Program-made: the position numbers and the translations under genes
In this document: positions 37,158 through 46,986 of the stretch, in pieces
How the letters are laid out: each line of letters starts with the position of its first letter
Numbering within the stretch: the stretch's first letter is position 1
Source of the DNA: Hydractinia symbiolongicarpus
Lineage: Eukaryota; Cnidaria; Hydrozoa; Anthoathecata; Hydractiniidae
Assembly: GCF_029227915.1 (NCBI RefSeq)
Contig: NC_079888.1
Span: 9,283,001 to 9,347,000 of the forward strand
Reading direction: 5' to 3'
DNA length: 64,000 bases
The notes under the pieces: model-generated
Database searches by the model: none
What the model saw: the letters and a program-made list of their open reading frames with translations, nothing else
Told to the model about the DNA's origin: nothing

Positions 37158-38596
37158 TTATGGAATATTCCCCAAATGTAAGTATCTCACAAATACAAAG
37201 TATTTTGAAAACAAAAAGGTCAATAAGGGACCTTCAAGTATTTATGGAGCCTGTTTCGATACACTAGATTCAAGCATTTTTAAACTTGTTAAAGTTACTT
37301 GTCACTGTTTATAGCGGACATAAGAATTAGTTTTTTGGTCATACTGAAACTCTTATTGTTAATCGTCGTTCACGCCAGCTGGACTTTATTTTTGACGGCG
37401 GCGTAAATTATACCGTATTTTACATGGTAAAATTTTACCGTATTTTACATGCTAAAAAGTGTAACTAGCAGATTTTAAATGCTCTTTGACTGTTTGATGC
37501 TTTCGACCATATTTGTATGACAGCAAAAAACTACCTCTGTCAAAAAAACTTTTGTCTAAAATTGTAGCATAACGAGCGTCTACGGAAAAAGTTAGATTTG
37601 GTTGTATGCTTTACGAAATCACGTGTTGTTACGCTTCGTTGGCGCTCAAAAGATTCATTAAAGTTTCTTTGTTTCATGAATTTTATTCACTAATTTTTAT
37701 CAATCAGTGTGCTGGAAGAAGTCGTGCAAAAAAGTTTTTAACAAAGGTAAATTTATTTAACATGTTGAAATAGAAAACGTTTAAATTTCAAATCCTTTAC
37801 GACGGATCGTACAGCTTGGAATAGGAATATGGCCAGTAAACATTCTTTTACGTTATTTATTTGTATTTATCTGTAAAAGCTAATTGGTGTAAGCAGTTTA
37901 TATTTTAATTTCTTTTCATTTCTGGCTGCGCTACATTTTGTACATTTATTGTATCGTGGGAATCTGATGGGCTTAGTTATTTATGTTTTTTTTTTGTCTT
38001 TGTTCATGTATTTTTTTCCTCTCAGTGTGTGACTGTTCTTCAACAGACATAGCTGGATAAAAATGTGAAAGTATCCACAAGCGCACAGCCTTGGAAATAA
38101 TGATTGGAGAAATGTCAATTTTTTAGTTCTTTCTCAAAATGGGCAAACAACAAAATTTCAATATGGTAGGAGCATAGGCCGAGTAACAAACGTCGATTTA
38201 ACAAATTTCGAAGGTTTCTATTTTTGAGTTCACAGAAACTTGTTTGATGAAAGTAAAGATTATGGAAAGGAGTTTTAACTATTGAGTAACAACGAAATGA
38301 GGAGCCGCTGTGTTCTTGTAACACTAATCATGAAATCATTTCAGAGTGCTATCCATCAGGCCAAATTAAAATTTGTACAAAGTTAAAGTTTCTTATATTT
38401 TACAGTAGTGGATCTTTCTATCTTCCTAGAGTTGATACGCAATTATTTTTTAACTTAGATCAATTTTTAAAGATATGCTGAAACTTATTCGGCGCAATGA
38501 AATTAGCTGGAAAACTATTTTAGATATGAGGTGACAATGCCAGGGTATTTCTTATTAGTTATAGGGATAGTTATATAATTACGCATAGAAACACCG

Positions 38597-38708
38597 CTGT
38601 ACGCAATATAGTAAATCTGTACTAAACGCCCACACTCACATGTGCCACGGCATTTATCTGTACTAAGCGCCCCCACTCACATGTGCCACAGCGTTTATCT
38701 GTACTAAG
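38597..38708. repeat. Two-copy direct repeat with partial third unit
   Basis: ATCTGTACTAA followed by CGCCC, CACTCACATGTGCCAC and GTTTATCT recurs at about 46-bp spacing; the third copy breaks off after TCTGTACTAAG. Confidence 0.8.
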
Positions 38709-39573
38709 TGTTAATTTGACGTTCGGCACTCGGTTTTACCGGTAGTTTCTTACAATGCTTACATGAGTGGTTCTAAATAGATAAAGAAAGAGACTTGTGC
38801 TCATTTTTGCGTAAACATTACACGGTAGCCTGGTAAAGCTTTGTATCTTTAGTTTTCAAGCTTGGCGAAGTTTAACGACTCAAAACTCAAAGCGTTTCTA
38901 TAATGGAGGTTTTTTGAGGCTTTCAATGGTGTCCGCTATAGAAAGGTTTCAGTGTGTTAGATCCTAAATGTAAAAATTGGAGCGAGATAGAATTAAGGCA
39001 GAGCAAATATTTGCTTAAATTTCAAGTAAGTAATAAATTTTCAATAATAAAATTACACAACGCATTAAAAATAATTTCATATCTAAATTCAGTAAAGACT
39101 TTCCTCGAGTGTTATCGACAAAACTTTAGCGTACATGTAGTAGCTACGAACAGAAGTTTTATCAACATCTAACTGAGAAAATTATACCCTTACGTATATT
39201 TGTCTGGTGAACAACCAGACTTTAGTTTTGAATGTTGGTCAGTTATTGGTTTATTAGATTGTATAATATTTTTAGTGGACGTTCGCTGGGGGCGGACGTG
39301 TACTGAAGTCAGGTCTTTAGTAACGGACGTTACTAGCGGGTGTTTAATAGAGACTGGATGTTTTCTGAAGCACTTGCCGTATCTGAGAGCTGCAATCGTG
39401 AATAAATACTATTTGAAAATATAGCTAAAATTTGATATTCGGCCCTTTTTTCACAATAAATTCGCCCGAAATTGTGCAGAGAAGACTATGCTTTAAGAAA
39501 AATACTTAGCGAAAAAACACAGTCAAAAATGGCGTCGTTCTCCTTTGTTGGAAATATGCCTGCTTCAGTTTTT

Positions 39574-41301
39574 TTAAACACTCGATACTAAGCTGCACGT
39601 TTCCACAAACTTCCCATCTGCGTCTGTTCTACCATCTTTTAATTTTCTTATGACGTCACCATATAGTAACATGTTCTTCCGTTTTATAATCAATAAATAC
39701 TCCACTTCCCGTAACGTCATGTATCGAAATATTCTGCGAACTGTGACCGTTTTGCCATAACAAAGAAATCTAAATATATATCCTGAGATCGTTGTTACCA
39801 ACCCAGTTACTGAAACGGTAATCCCGATTACAAAAAGATTCCATAAAACAAACAAGGTGTATTGATATAACGTGTTTGCAGGAACCTCGCATCGAAGAAT
39901 TTCCCGCCTGTTATCCTCTGTTTCAAAACTGCGAACTTCACATAACCCACGAGAGGGAAGCAAGATTTGACCTATCAATGAAAAAAACATGTTAGAACTC
40001 CTTCACTTTGCCGTTGTCAGTTGTTTTATAATTTCATTATAGATTGCACATTGTAAGAAAAATAAACATGATTTTTAGAGGCATCCGTGGGAAGAGAAAG
40101 AACTTTGCATCAGTTTCAGAGAATCTGCTAGGTAGCTATGTACTGATTATCACTAGCATAATATCTTTCAAAACAGACTGTTCGCTCGAGCTAATACACA
40201 GAAGAGCCTTACAAATTGAAATTAATTAAATTAAAATAATATTAGACCACAATGAAAATTTTATCCTGTGATTGTTTATTTTTTAGTCACAAGACCAACG
40301 TATAAATACCGGACATTAATGCCAGTCGAAGGTACCAATCATAATCACTGAAAATAATCACCTGACAATAACTCGGACAAATCCCCCGGATATGATTACT
40401 AGTGTTGAAAGCAGCACACAAAGCACTGGGCCCTTTATGGCACTTCAAGTTTTTATGAGAGTCCCCTTAATTTATTTTAAATAATTTTTAAATATCCTTT
40501 ATTTCGATACTACTCTACCAAAGGTACAGCTCTACATGGAGTTACTACAGCTTTAATCAAGGATACAAATTCAATACCTGAGTGTTTATTTATATTTTCT
40601 TCTATTTTAGTATGATTGCCAGTCTTGAAAAAAATTCTTCCATACCCCTCATAATTTCCGTTTAAGAGGTAACCCGTGAAACAAAACGAAAACACATTTA
40701 CAACAATGTAACTCATTTGCACGAGTATATTCAACCAAACTCGAAGTCTTAATCGGTAAATCGGGTTCACATCGTAATTGAAATAATTGTAAACTATCCC
40801 AACAGCCTCTTCTGTGCTCTCCACAATTGCGTGCAGACTTATTAGATCCGGATTAACCATTTTAAATATCGGATACGGTAAATAATATATCAGAGCCAAT
40901 AACCCGATGTAAAACGGAAGCCACTGATATTGTGTATAATAAACCTTTGTCATTGGCTTACACTTTGAGTTAGTACTTAATTCTGTATGTGTAGCGCATG
41001 GCTTGTTTATTAAATTCAGTCCATCATGCTTTAAATTCTTCGGAATACCGTAATAAAAACTGTCTTTAGATTTACCGGTCATTTCTTCATATATGAACAG
41101 TCCGGATGACCAACAGCTAGCATGGATAAAGTCTTTCTTCTTAATTAATTCATCCGGAATGGAACAATTCATCCGGTTTGTGAAATACTCGATGGACATC
41201 ACAAAACTGACCAAGATCAACATATACACCATGAAAAGTCGACTGAATTTATCATACGCTGTATCGACACTCGCATGTTTCTTACCTTTCGTCATAGTCA
41301 T
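39574..41301 (-). CDS. Innexin gap-junction protein 1 (two exons)
   Basis: Exon 1 is 41301-40578 and exon 2 is 39971-39574, joined in phase 1 (donor GTATTG) to give 373 residues. It is a four-helix plasma-membrane channel subunit; six to eight subunits form a hemichannel, and paired hemichannels join cells electrically. Helices about 23-40, 126-146, 190-212 and 276-303. The innexin signature appears as YTQYQWLPFYIG (122-133). First-loop cysteines C46, C63, C102 and C114; second-loop cysteines C252 and C269. The cytoplasmic end contains TLREVEYLLIIKRKNMLLYG, a block shared with the other two innexins. This copy is the most diverged of the three. The frame reads 22 codons past the donor into the intron, so a retained-intron form would be short-tailed and lack helix 4. 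Confidence 0.93.
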
Positions 41302-41373
41302 GTTTTCTATAAATTTTTATCACACGAATTTTTTTTCTACAAATTTAAGACAAAGAATATTACTACAGTCAGT

Positions 41374-41907
41374 TAATCTCTTATCTGTGTTCTTTCTTTG
41401 TGCATTAGAGCTGCGCTACGGACACGCAAAATGCGATATTTAAAGGACGGTGAACCTCTGGATTAACCCAGGGGCTACCGACTAGTTTCCTATTAATACC
41501 CTTAATATGTCTGTGCATTCTTCTGTGAGACTAGGTGGTCAATAATTCGAAAACCGCATTATAATTGCACTTATATTAATAACAACCGTCCAAACAAATT
41601 TTATTGATGCATGAACTAGCGATATCGGAAATCTAAACGACAGCCAAAACTCTGAGGACAGGAAGAATCGTGGATTTAAGACTCCTTTATCAATGCTTGT
41701 ATTTTGTATGTCTAAAATGGCTGCGCACAAGTTAAATAATTTGAAGACGGAATAATCAGTGGTTTCTCCCACAAGTTAACAGCTAGTCTCTTCTACTAAT
41801 ACCAGTATTCTGTCTCCCTGCGGTTTTTTAGCCGTACTGCAGAATCATGAAATGCGATATTTTAAGGACTGGCGAACCCGTGAATTTTTCCACGTGCTAA
41901 CGACTAG
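41374..41907 (+). mobile_element. Head-to-tail array of three Helitron-like elements
   Basis: Units are about 41374-41485, 41486-41786 and 41787-41907, each ending in CTAG. The first ends with stem CCTCTGG/CCAGGGG then CTACCGACTAG. The second starts TTTCCTATTAATACC and ends AAGTTAACAGCTAG. The third starts TCTCTTCTACTAATACC and ends in a CCCGTGAA/TTCCACGTG stem with CTAACGACTAG and T. It begins about 70 bp upstream of the first innexin start codon, so it may lie in that gene's promoter or 5' leader. Confidence 0.55.
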
Positions 41908-42941
41908 TCTGAATAAATTTTAAAGGATAAGAAATTGCTACTGTTATTTAAATTTTATGTCTTCAGTCATTTTGAATTTTAGCTTATGTTCTTAATAACG
42001 AAAAATAAAGATAACAAACATCACGTGTTCAAGTGACGTCAATTCAATTTTCCGTGATCAGTCAAACAAAAAGCAGGATAAAAATATAGCTGCTGTCGAA
42101 TATTTGTAGGAACATCAATGGTTCAACTCAGATTTCCTTGTATTTGTTTGGAAATTATATTGAATATTTCTAGCATCATCGATGTTCAACTCGTATTTCC
42201 CCGTACTTTCATAAAATAGTAAATATATAGAATAACAAACTTTCTTCAATTAGTAAAACAAACCATAAGAAATGTCAAATTTAAAAGGATCACGAGCCAT
42301 TTGACATCTCATCTTACCTGACAACTTAACACTTGTATAATTAATTTAATACTCTCCAATCCTTGTCAATCCATCCAGCAGGATTACCACCTGATGAGAA
42401 TAACAATGTTCTCGTTATCAGTTAGCACTGGATTAAAAAATAAGCTTACAACAAGTTTTCCTTTTCTACAATACCCCGATATAATAGTTCATATCATTGC
42501 AAGCTAATAATATCAATACCCTTAACTCTCCTCCGTAGTGCTGGTAATAACGGTTTTAATCAAGCGAGTAACAAACGTGTAGTATTGACGTTTTTATTTT
42601 ATTCGCTCCTGTTGTTTCATTAGTACTGGACGGTATTGTACTGGATTGGTAAGGCAAATCTAAGTTTAGGTTCAAACCTGAACTGAAGCTGAAAAATTAT
42701 GTTGGCGATAGTTCATATAACATGTGACACCTTTCAATAGACGTAAATTTAGACGAAAGAGACGTTCTAAAAGAAAGCAAAGTAAGTTAATCAAAAGCAT
42801 AGATGAACAAACTGAATCAACGACTTTTAAAAGTACTTAATTTTTTGAGGATGTTGACTGTTGGCCATTGAGTTCTTCTTTTGTGTCAGACATCATAGCT
42901 ACCAACTTTCAAGCTGCATAAAATATTTGTGGTAAAATATG

Positions 42942-43121
42942 TCTCTTTAATAATAGCCGTATTTTGTCTGTGTGTCCACGAAAGCCGCGTCCCGTAACGG
43001 AAACACGAAATTTTAAAAATGCGCACCAATACCAAATGTGGTATATTTTTGTTCACTTTGTTGCAACAGGTTAATATAAAGGACGGGCGACCCCGTGGAT
43101 TCTTCCACGGGCTAACAACTA
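42942..43121 (+). mobile_element. Helitron-like element, unit 1 of a tandem array
   Basis: Starts TCTCTTTAATAATAGCCG, contains AATATAAAGGACGGGCGA and ends in the hairpin CCCGTGGATTCTTCCACGGG followed by CTAACAACTA, fused directly to the next unit. It closely resembles the minus-strand copy at 45357-45554. Confidence 0.75.
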
Positions 43122-43291
43122 TCTCTATAATAATAGCCGTTGTCTGTCTGTCTCTGCGCGGACCCCCGCTGCGTTAGAAAATGATGTTACGGAATCACAA
43201 ATATCAAATGCGATATATTTTTATCCACTTTGTTGCGACGGGTAAATATAAAGGACGGGCGAACCCGTGGATTTTTCCACGGGCAACAACT
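43122..43291 (+). mobile_element. Helitron-like element, unit 2 of a tandem array
   Basis: Starts TCTCTATAATAATAGCCG and ends with the perfect hairpin CCCGTGGATTTTTCCACGGG, then CAACAACT joined to the next start. A good reference copy for the family at 170 bp. Confidence 0.8.
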
Positions 43292-43345
43292 TCTCTATAA
43301 TAATAGCCGTATTTTGTCTGTTCAAAAGGGTTACCGATGTTCGTT
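43292..43345 (+). mobile_element. Helitron-like element, unit 3, 5' part only
   Basis: Starts TCTCTATAATAATAGCCG and continues with GTTCAAAAGGGTTACC like the copy at 44878, then diverges. No 3' hairpin was found, so it is truncated; the right limit is approximate. Confidence 0.6.
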
Positions 43346-44149
43346 TGATCTTTCCGCGAATTTTTAGAAAACAGGGGGTTGTTTAATTGGAAATCTAAAT
43401 AAACTACAGAAATTAATTTATTTCCTTACATAATTTAATTAACTTAATTGATAAACCTCTAATTTAAATAACAAATTAAGTGATTAAAATGAATTCATTA
43501 TTTAAAAGCGCCATTTTAATAATAACTTACCCCCGTGACCTTAATCGCCGATTCCGCCCAGGAGCCACAGAAAACAAATAGGATGGTTTTACTGACAGTT
43601 TAACTGACTTTGTTTTGACCGCTCGCACGTGTATACCAATCAAAACGCCTAATTCTTTGAAAAACCAATCAAGACTTTCGCGGCCTAGACATGCCAACGA
43701 AGAAACATGATGGTCATTTTAGTTTTTAAAAAGTAATGGTGGTCAGTGTTGTTTCTAAGTCTGTTTCACCTTTTTGTCTTCTATAAAGCTTTTTATATTT
43801 GTAATACTTGTTTTTTTTTATGTTCTAAAATGTGAAGATAAATATATTGTCACGTTTTTTAGCTACGTGCAGATCTTAAACGCACGAGTTTTAGGATTTT
43901 TGGCTAGGAACGAATATTTTGAAGGCTACTAGCTACTAGCCTTACTTTTTACTAATTTTGTGTGGTATAAGAGGTTTTTCTCCAACCCAACATTTATTTT
44001 TTTGTATTTATCTCATATATTTACCTAAAATTCAGTTTGGCTATCAATATCGCAATATTCTCAGCAATAAATCTTATGCTAAATGCAGTTTAGCTAGGTA
44101 GCTATACATCTTTAATTATTTTCTTAAAAATTTTTTTGCAAACAAAATG

Positions 44150-44820
44150 GCTGAGCAATTGCTTTAGCTGGAGGGGTAACGACAGGCTGTTTCCTGTGTT
44201 GTCATTCAAACCGAAGTTGTGATAAAGTTTTTTTGGAGAAGGGTACTGTTCAAGTCTGTTTAACTGTACTAAGCGGTCAGTGTTAACAATAGCTTGTTTT
44301 TGGAAAAGGCTGTTACGCCTATGCGGGTCAGCCCACTGTGACAATTAATTTTTAAAACTTTCTTGGGAATCAGGCCTGTACGAATGTCCAACAATGTTTA
44401 CCTGGACTAACCGCTTAGCCCTGTGTAAGAAGCGAAGGACTGTTTCTTGTGTTTTCATTTAAATAGAGTCTGCAAGAAAGTTTTTTTCAAAAGGGTATTA
44501 TCCCTATACACCTGTGTAACACCATTTAACTCTACTAAGCGCTCAGTCCGGTGTCACGATTAATTTTTTAACTTTTACAAAACTTATTCCGCAAAATAAA
44601 ATAATATTAACCTATTGTTTTTGTTATGACAGAGTCACAACGGTTGTAAACTGTGTTTTTATTTCAGCCTTTGTTGCGGGAAAGTTATTTTTTGAAAAAT
44701 ATGTTACAGTCGCAACACTATAATGGCGTGCGCGCTTCACTCGATTTACGACATACTGCATACCTTTACTAAAGCGCTCCACCTGACTGTGTCGTACAAA
44801 TTGCAGTTCTTTATAAGAGC
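44150..44820. repeat. Degenerate tandem repeat, three units of about 230 bp
   Basis: Each unit carries a GGCTGTTTCCTGTGTTGTCATT-like phrase, then AAAGTTTTTTT...AAAAGGGTA, then ACTAAGCGGTCAGTG or ACTAAGCGCTCAGT. Copies centre near 44250, 44490 and 44730. Strongly diverged; minus-strand frames here follow the repeat. Confidence 0.6.
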
Positions 44821-44877
44821 TCCTTAGGGCGTTTAACAACAGTTACTTGTGGCTCATCCCGGCGATTCGACGTCTCG

Positions 44878-45005
44878 TCTCTATTATAATAGCCGTATTT
44901 TGTCTGTGTGTTCAAAAGGGTTACTACATCCTGTTACGAAAAACGAAATGTGTGATATATAAAGGGCGGGCCACCCCGTGGTTTTTTTCACGAGTTAACG
45001 GCTAG
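44878..45005 (+). mobile_element. Helitron-like non-autonomous element
   Basis: Starts TCTCTATTATAATAGCCG and ends with stem CCCGTGG.../TTCACGAG, TTAACGGCTAG and T. 128 bp. Confidence 0.65.
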
Positions 45006-45356
45006 TTCTATATTACAATACTTGAATAAGTCTATCACTGTCTGCCTGCCACGTAAAATGGTAGCTAAGCTGCGCATCGCTGCTTTTATTTGACCACACC
45101 TACACAATGCTTAGTATCAAGAGCTCGCCGTAGAGATGAAGTTGTTCTTATCATTTATTATTGGAAAGAATTTGTCGTCAAGCAAACAACATAATTTTTT
45201 TCAGCTAGGAAAGACTTTCCTTTGAAAATTTTCTACGATATTGTAGCAATATGTAACTAAATAATAAACAGGAAAATATTGAAAGCGAAGAAGGACTATT
45301 TCTGATCATTACTCTCGCAGGCAGAAAATTTCGCGTTTTGCGGTTTTTTGAACAAA

Positions 45357-45554
45357 CTAGTCGTTAACCCGTGGAGAAATCCACGGGGTCGTCCGTCGCG
45401 TTCGCTCGTTTTTTAAATTAACCCGTTGCAACAAAGTGGACAAAAATTTATCGCATTTGATATTCGTGCGTATTTAAAAAATTTCGTGTTTCCGTTACGG
45501 GACACGGCTTTCGCGGACACACATACAGACAGACGACGGCTATTATTAAAGAGA
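45357..45554 (-). mobile_element. Helitron-like non-autonomous element, minus orientation
   Basis: On the minus strand it starts TCTCTTTAATAATAGCCG, preceded by A, and ends with hairpin CCCGTGGATTTCTCCACGGG, TTAACGACTAG and T. It is the best single copy for the A/T insertion rule of Helitrons (198 bp). Confidence 0.75.
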
Positions 45555-45684
45555 TTTCGCGAAGAAAACTTTCGCGAATTGAAGAAAAAAGTTATTTACA
45601 CGCAAAAAAACTTTTGCGAATGAGCTAAAAATAAGTTTTTTTCTATTTCCTTTTTTTTTATTTCCTTTTTTTCTTCAAAATTCT

Positions 45685-45804
45685 TCAATTTTCTTCAAAT
45701 TCCCACTCAGAATCAGTTTCGTCATCGGTTTTTCCATCTTCATCAATGTACCGCGGAATTTTGCTACCACATAACTCAATTTTTTCTACCGTGTTATTGT
45801 TATG
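45685..45804 (-). pseudogene. Acidic coding-like fragment, possible orphan last exon
   Basis: A 39-codon frame without Met on the minus strand, closed by TGA, reading VEKIELCGSKIPRY then IDEDGKTDDETDSEWEFEEN. The acidic C-terminal composition is unlike the surrounding AT-rich noise. A possible AG acceptor lies just upstream but has no pyrimidine tract. Family not recognised. It may be the last exon of an unseen gene, a retroposed fragment or chance. Confidence 0.2.
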
Positions 45805-46986
45805 TTACCGTGTAAGATAGAGCCGTTGGCAACCTTTCACAGTTGTGAATATTCCACTTGTTTCAGCGCAAAATAGAAAAAAGGAGTAAACTGCGGCAAG
45901 TACTGGAAGAAATAAAGATATTAGAGAAATGTTTAGCGGAGGAAGAAAGAGACGACACTTGTAATAGAATGAGGAAAAGATTGTATACGTACTAATAATA
46001 TCCATCCATTTGTCATTATTTTTTTTTGATAACAACGAATTTCATAGACAGGCTAGAAATTTTTTTTGCGTGAAAAAAACTTTCGCGTTTGTCAAATCAG
46101 CTATGATTTCGCGTGAAAAAGCTTTTGCGTTTTGCTGTTTTGAAATTTGTAAGTGTAAAAACTTTCGCGAAAAAGGTCCAAAAACGCTAAAATTTCTGCC
46201 CTTAAATTAATGTTAAAATCTAGTGTTTTTTACCTACATTTCCTTTCAGTAATCATATTCGTTTATGACAGTAATATGTACGCAAGTAAAATAACACTTT
46301 ATTGGCTACCTTGTGTGATAATTAAAAAAAAAAAATTAAAAATAGAGTAAAAAAAAAGCCTACTTTTAAAACAACGCCCAAAAACATTTAGCCTATAATG
46401 TAGACAATTTTGCCCACTACAATCTGCTCAAATAGCTCTGGAAAAATCACTTTTTTTTCTCTTCCTTTTCCTTAGTTGTTGGTTGGAGGTGTTTTCCAGA
46501 GCAACGGACAAAAATTGTTGGGGTAAATCATCACAAAATCAACACTGACTGTAAGAGAGAGAAAGCCTATAATCCGTTTCTCCGATAATTTATAGGATTT
46601 TAATTTTGGGAAAATTATTTTCCCCCAAACTAAGAATAGTCTTCAATAAACATTAACTACTTAACCAACAGGTTTTTTAATTTTTGTTTAAGAACTCCGT
46701 CAAAAAAAAGGTCAGTGAAAAAAAGATAGAATAAAAAAAAAAATAAAACATAAAGAATAAATGAAAATGAAATTAAAAAAACCTATTGTCTTTAAATAAA
46801 TTAATGGACTGGATAAAGTATAATTGGAGGGAAAATGACTGACAGATATAATTATGAATGAATTGGGGAAAAGTACCAGGATTTATTTCCCTGATAAAAA
46901 ATAATAAAACACCAAACAAAATATTTTTATTTTTCAAAAATATATACAAATTTATCACTCTTTAAAATCAGTAAAAAACCAAATAT

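Larger units (their letters stand above)
35106..39573. other. Spacer between phosphatase and first innexin
   Basis: Holds the phosphatase 3' untranslated region (candidate AATAAA near 35766), then a MITE (36488-36589), a Helitron-like copy (37033-37157) and a two-copy repeat (38597-38708). The two neighbouring genes converge here, so both 3' ends fall in this interval. Open frames are short and unsupported. Confidence 0.5.
41908..46986. other. Spacer between innexins 1 and 2
   Basis: Repeat-rich: Helitron-like array 42942-43345, single copies at 44878-45005 and 45357-45554, and a degenerate three-fold repeat at 44150-44820. A short acidic coding-like fragment lies at 45685-45804 on the minus strand. 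From 46200 to 46980 only AT-rich sequence and the innexin 2 3' region are seen. Confidence 0.5.

Noticed and set aside
41093-41443. 116-codon plus-strand frame
   Set aside because: Antisense to innexin 1 exon 1 and its upstream region.
37033-45554. CCCGTGGATTTTTCCACGGG hairpins as transcription terminators
   Set aside because: They sit at a fixed place in a dispersed repeat family and are followed by CTAG; a transposon end explains them better.
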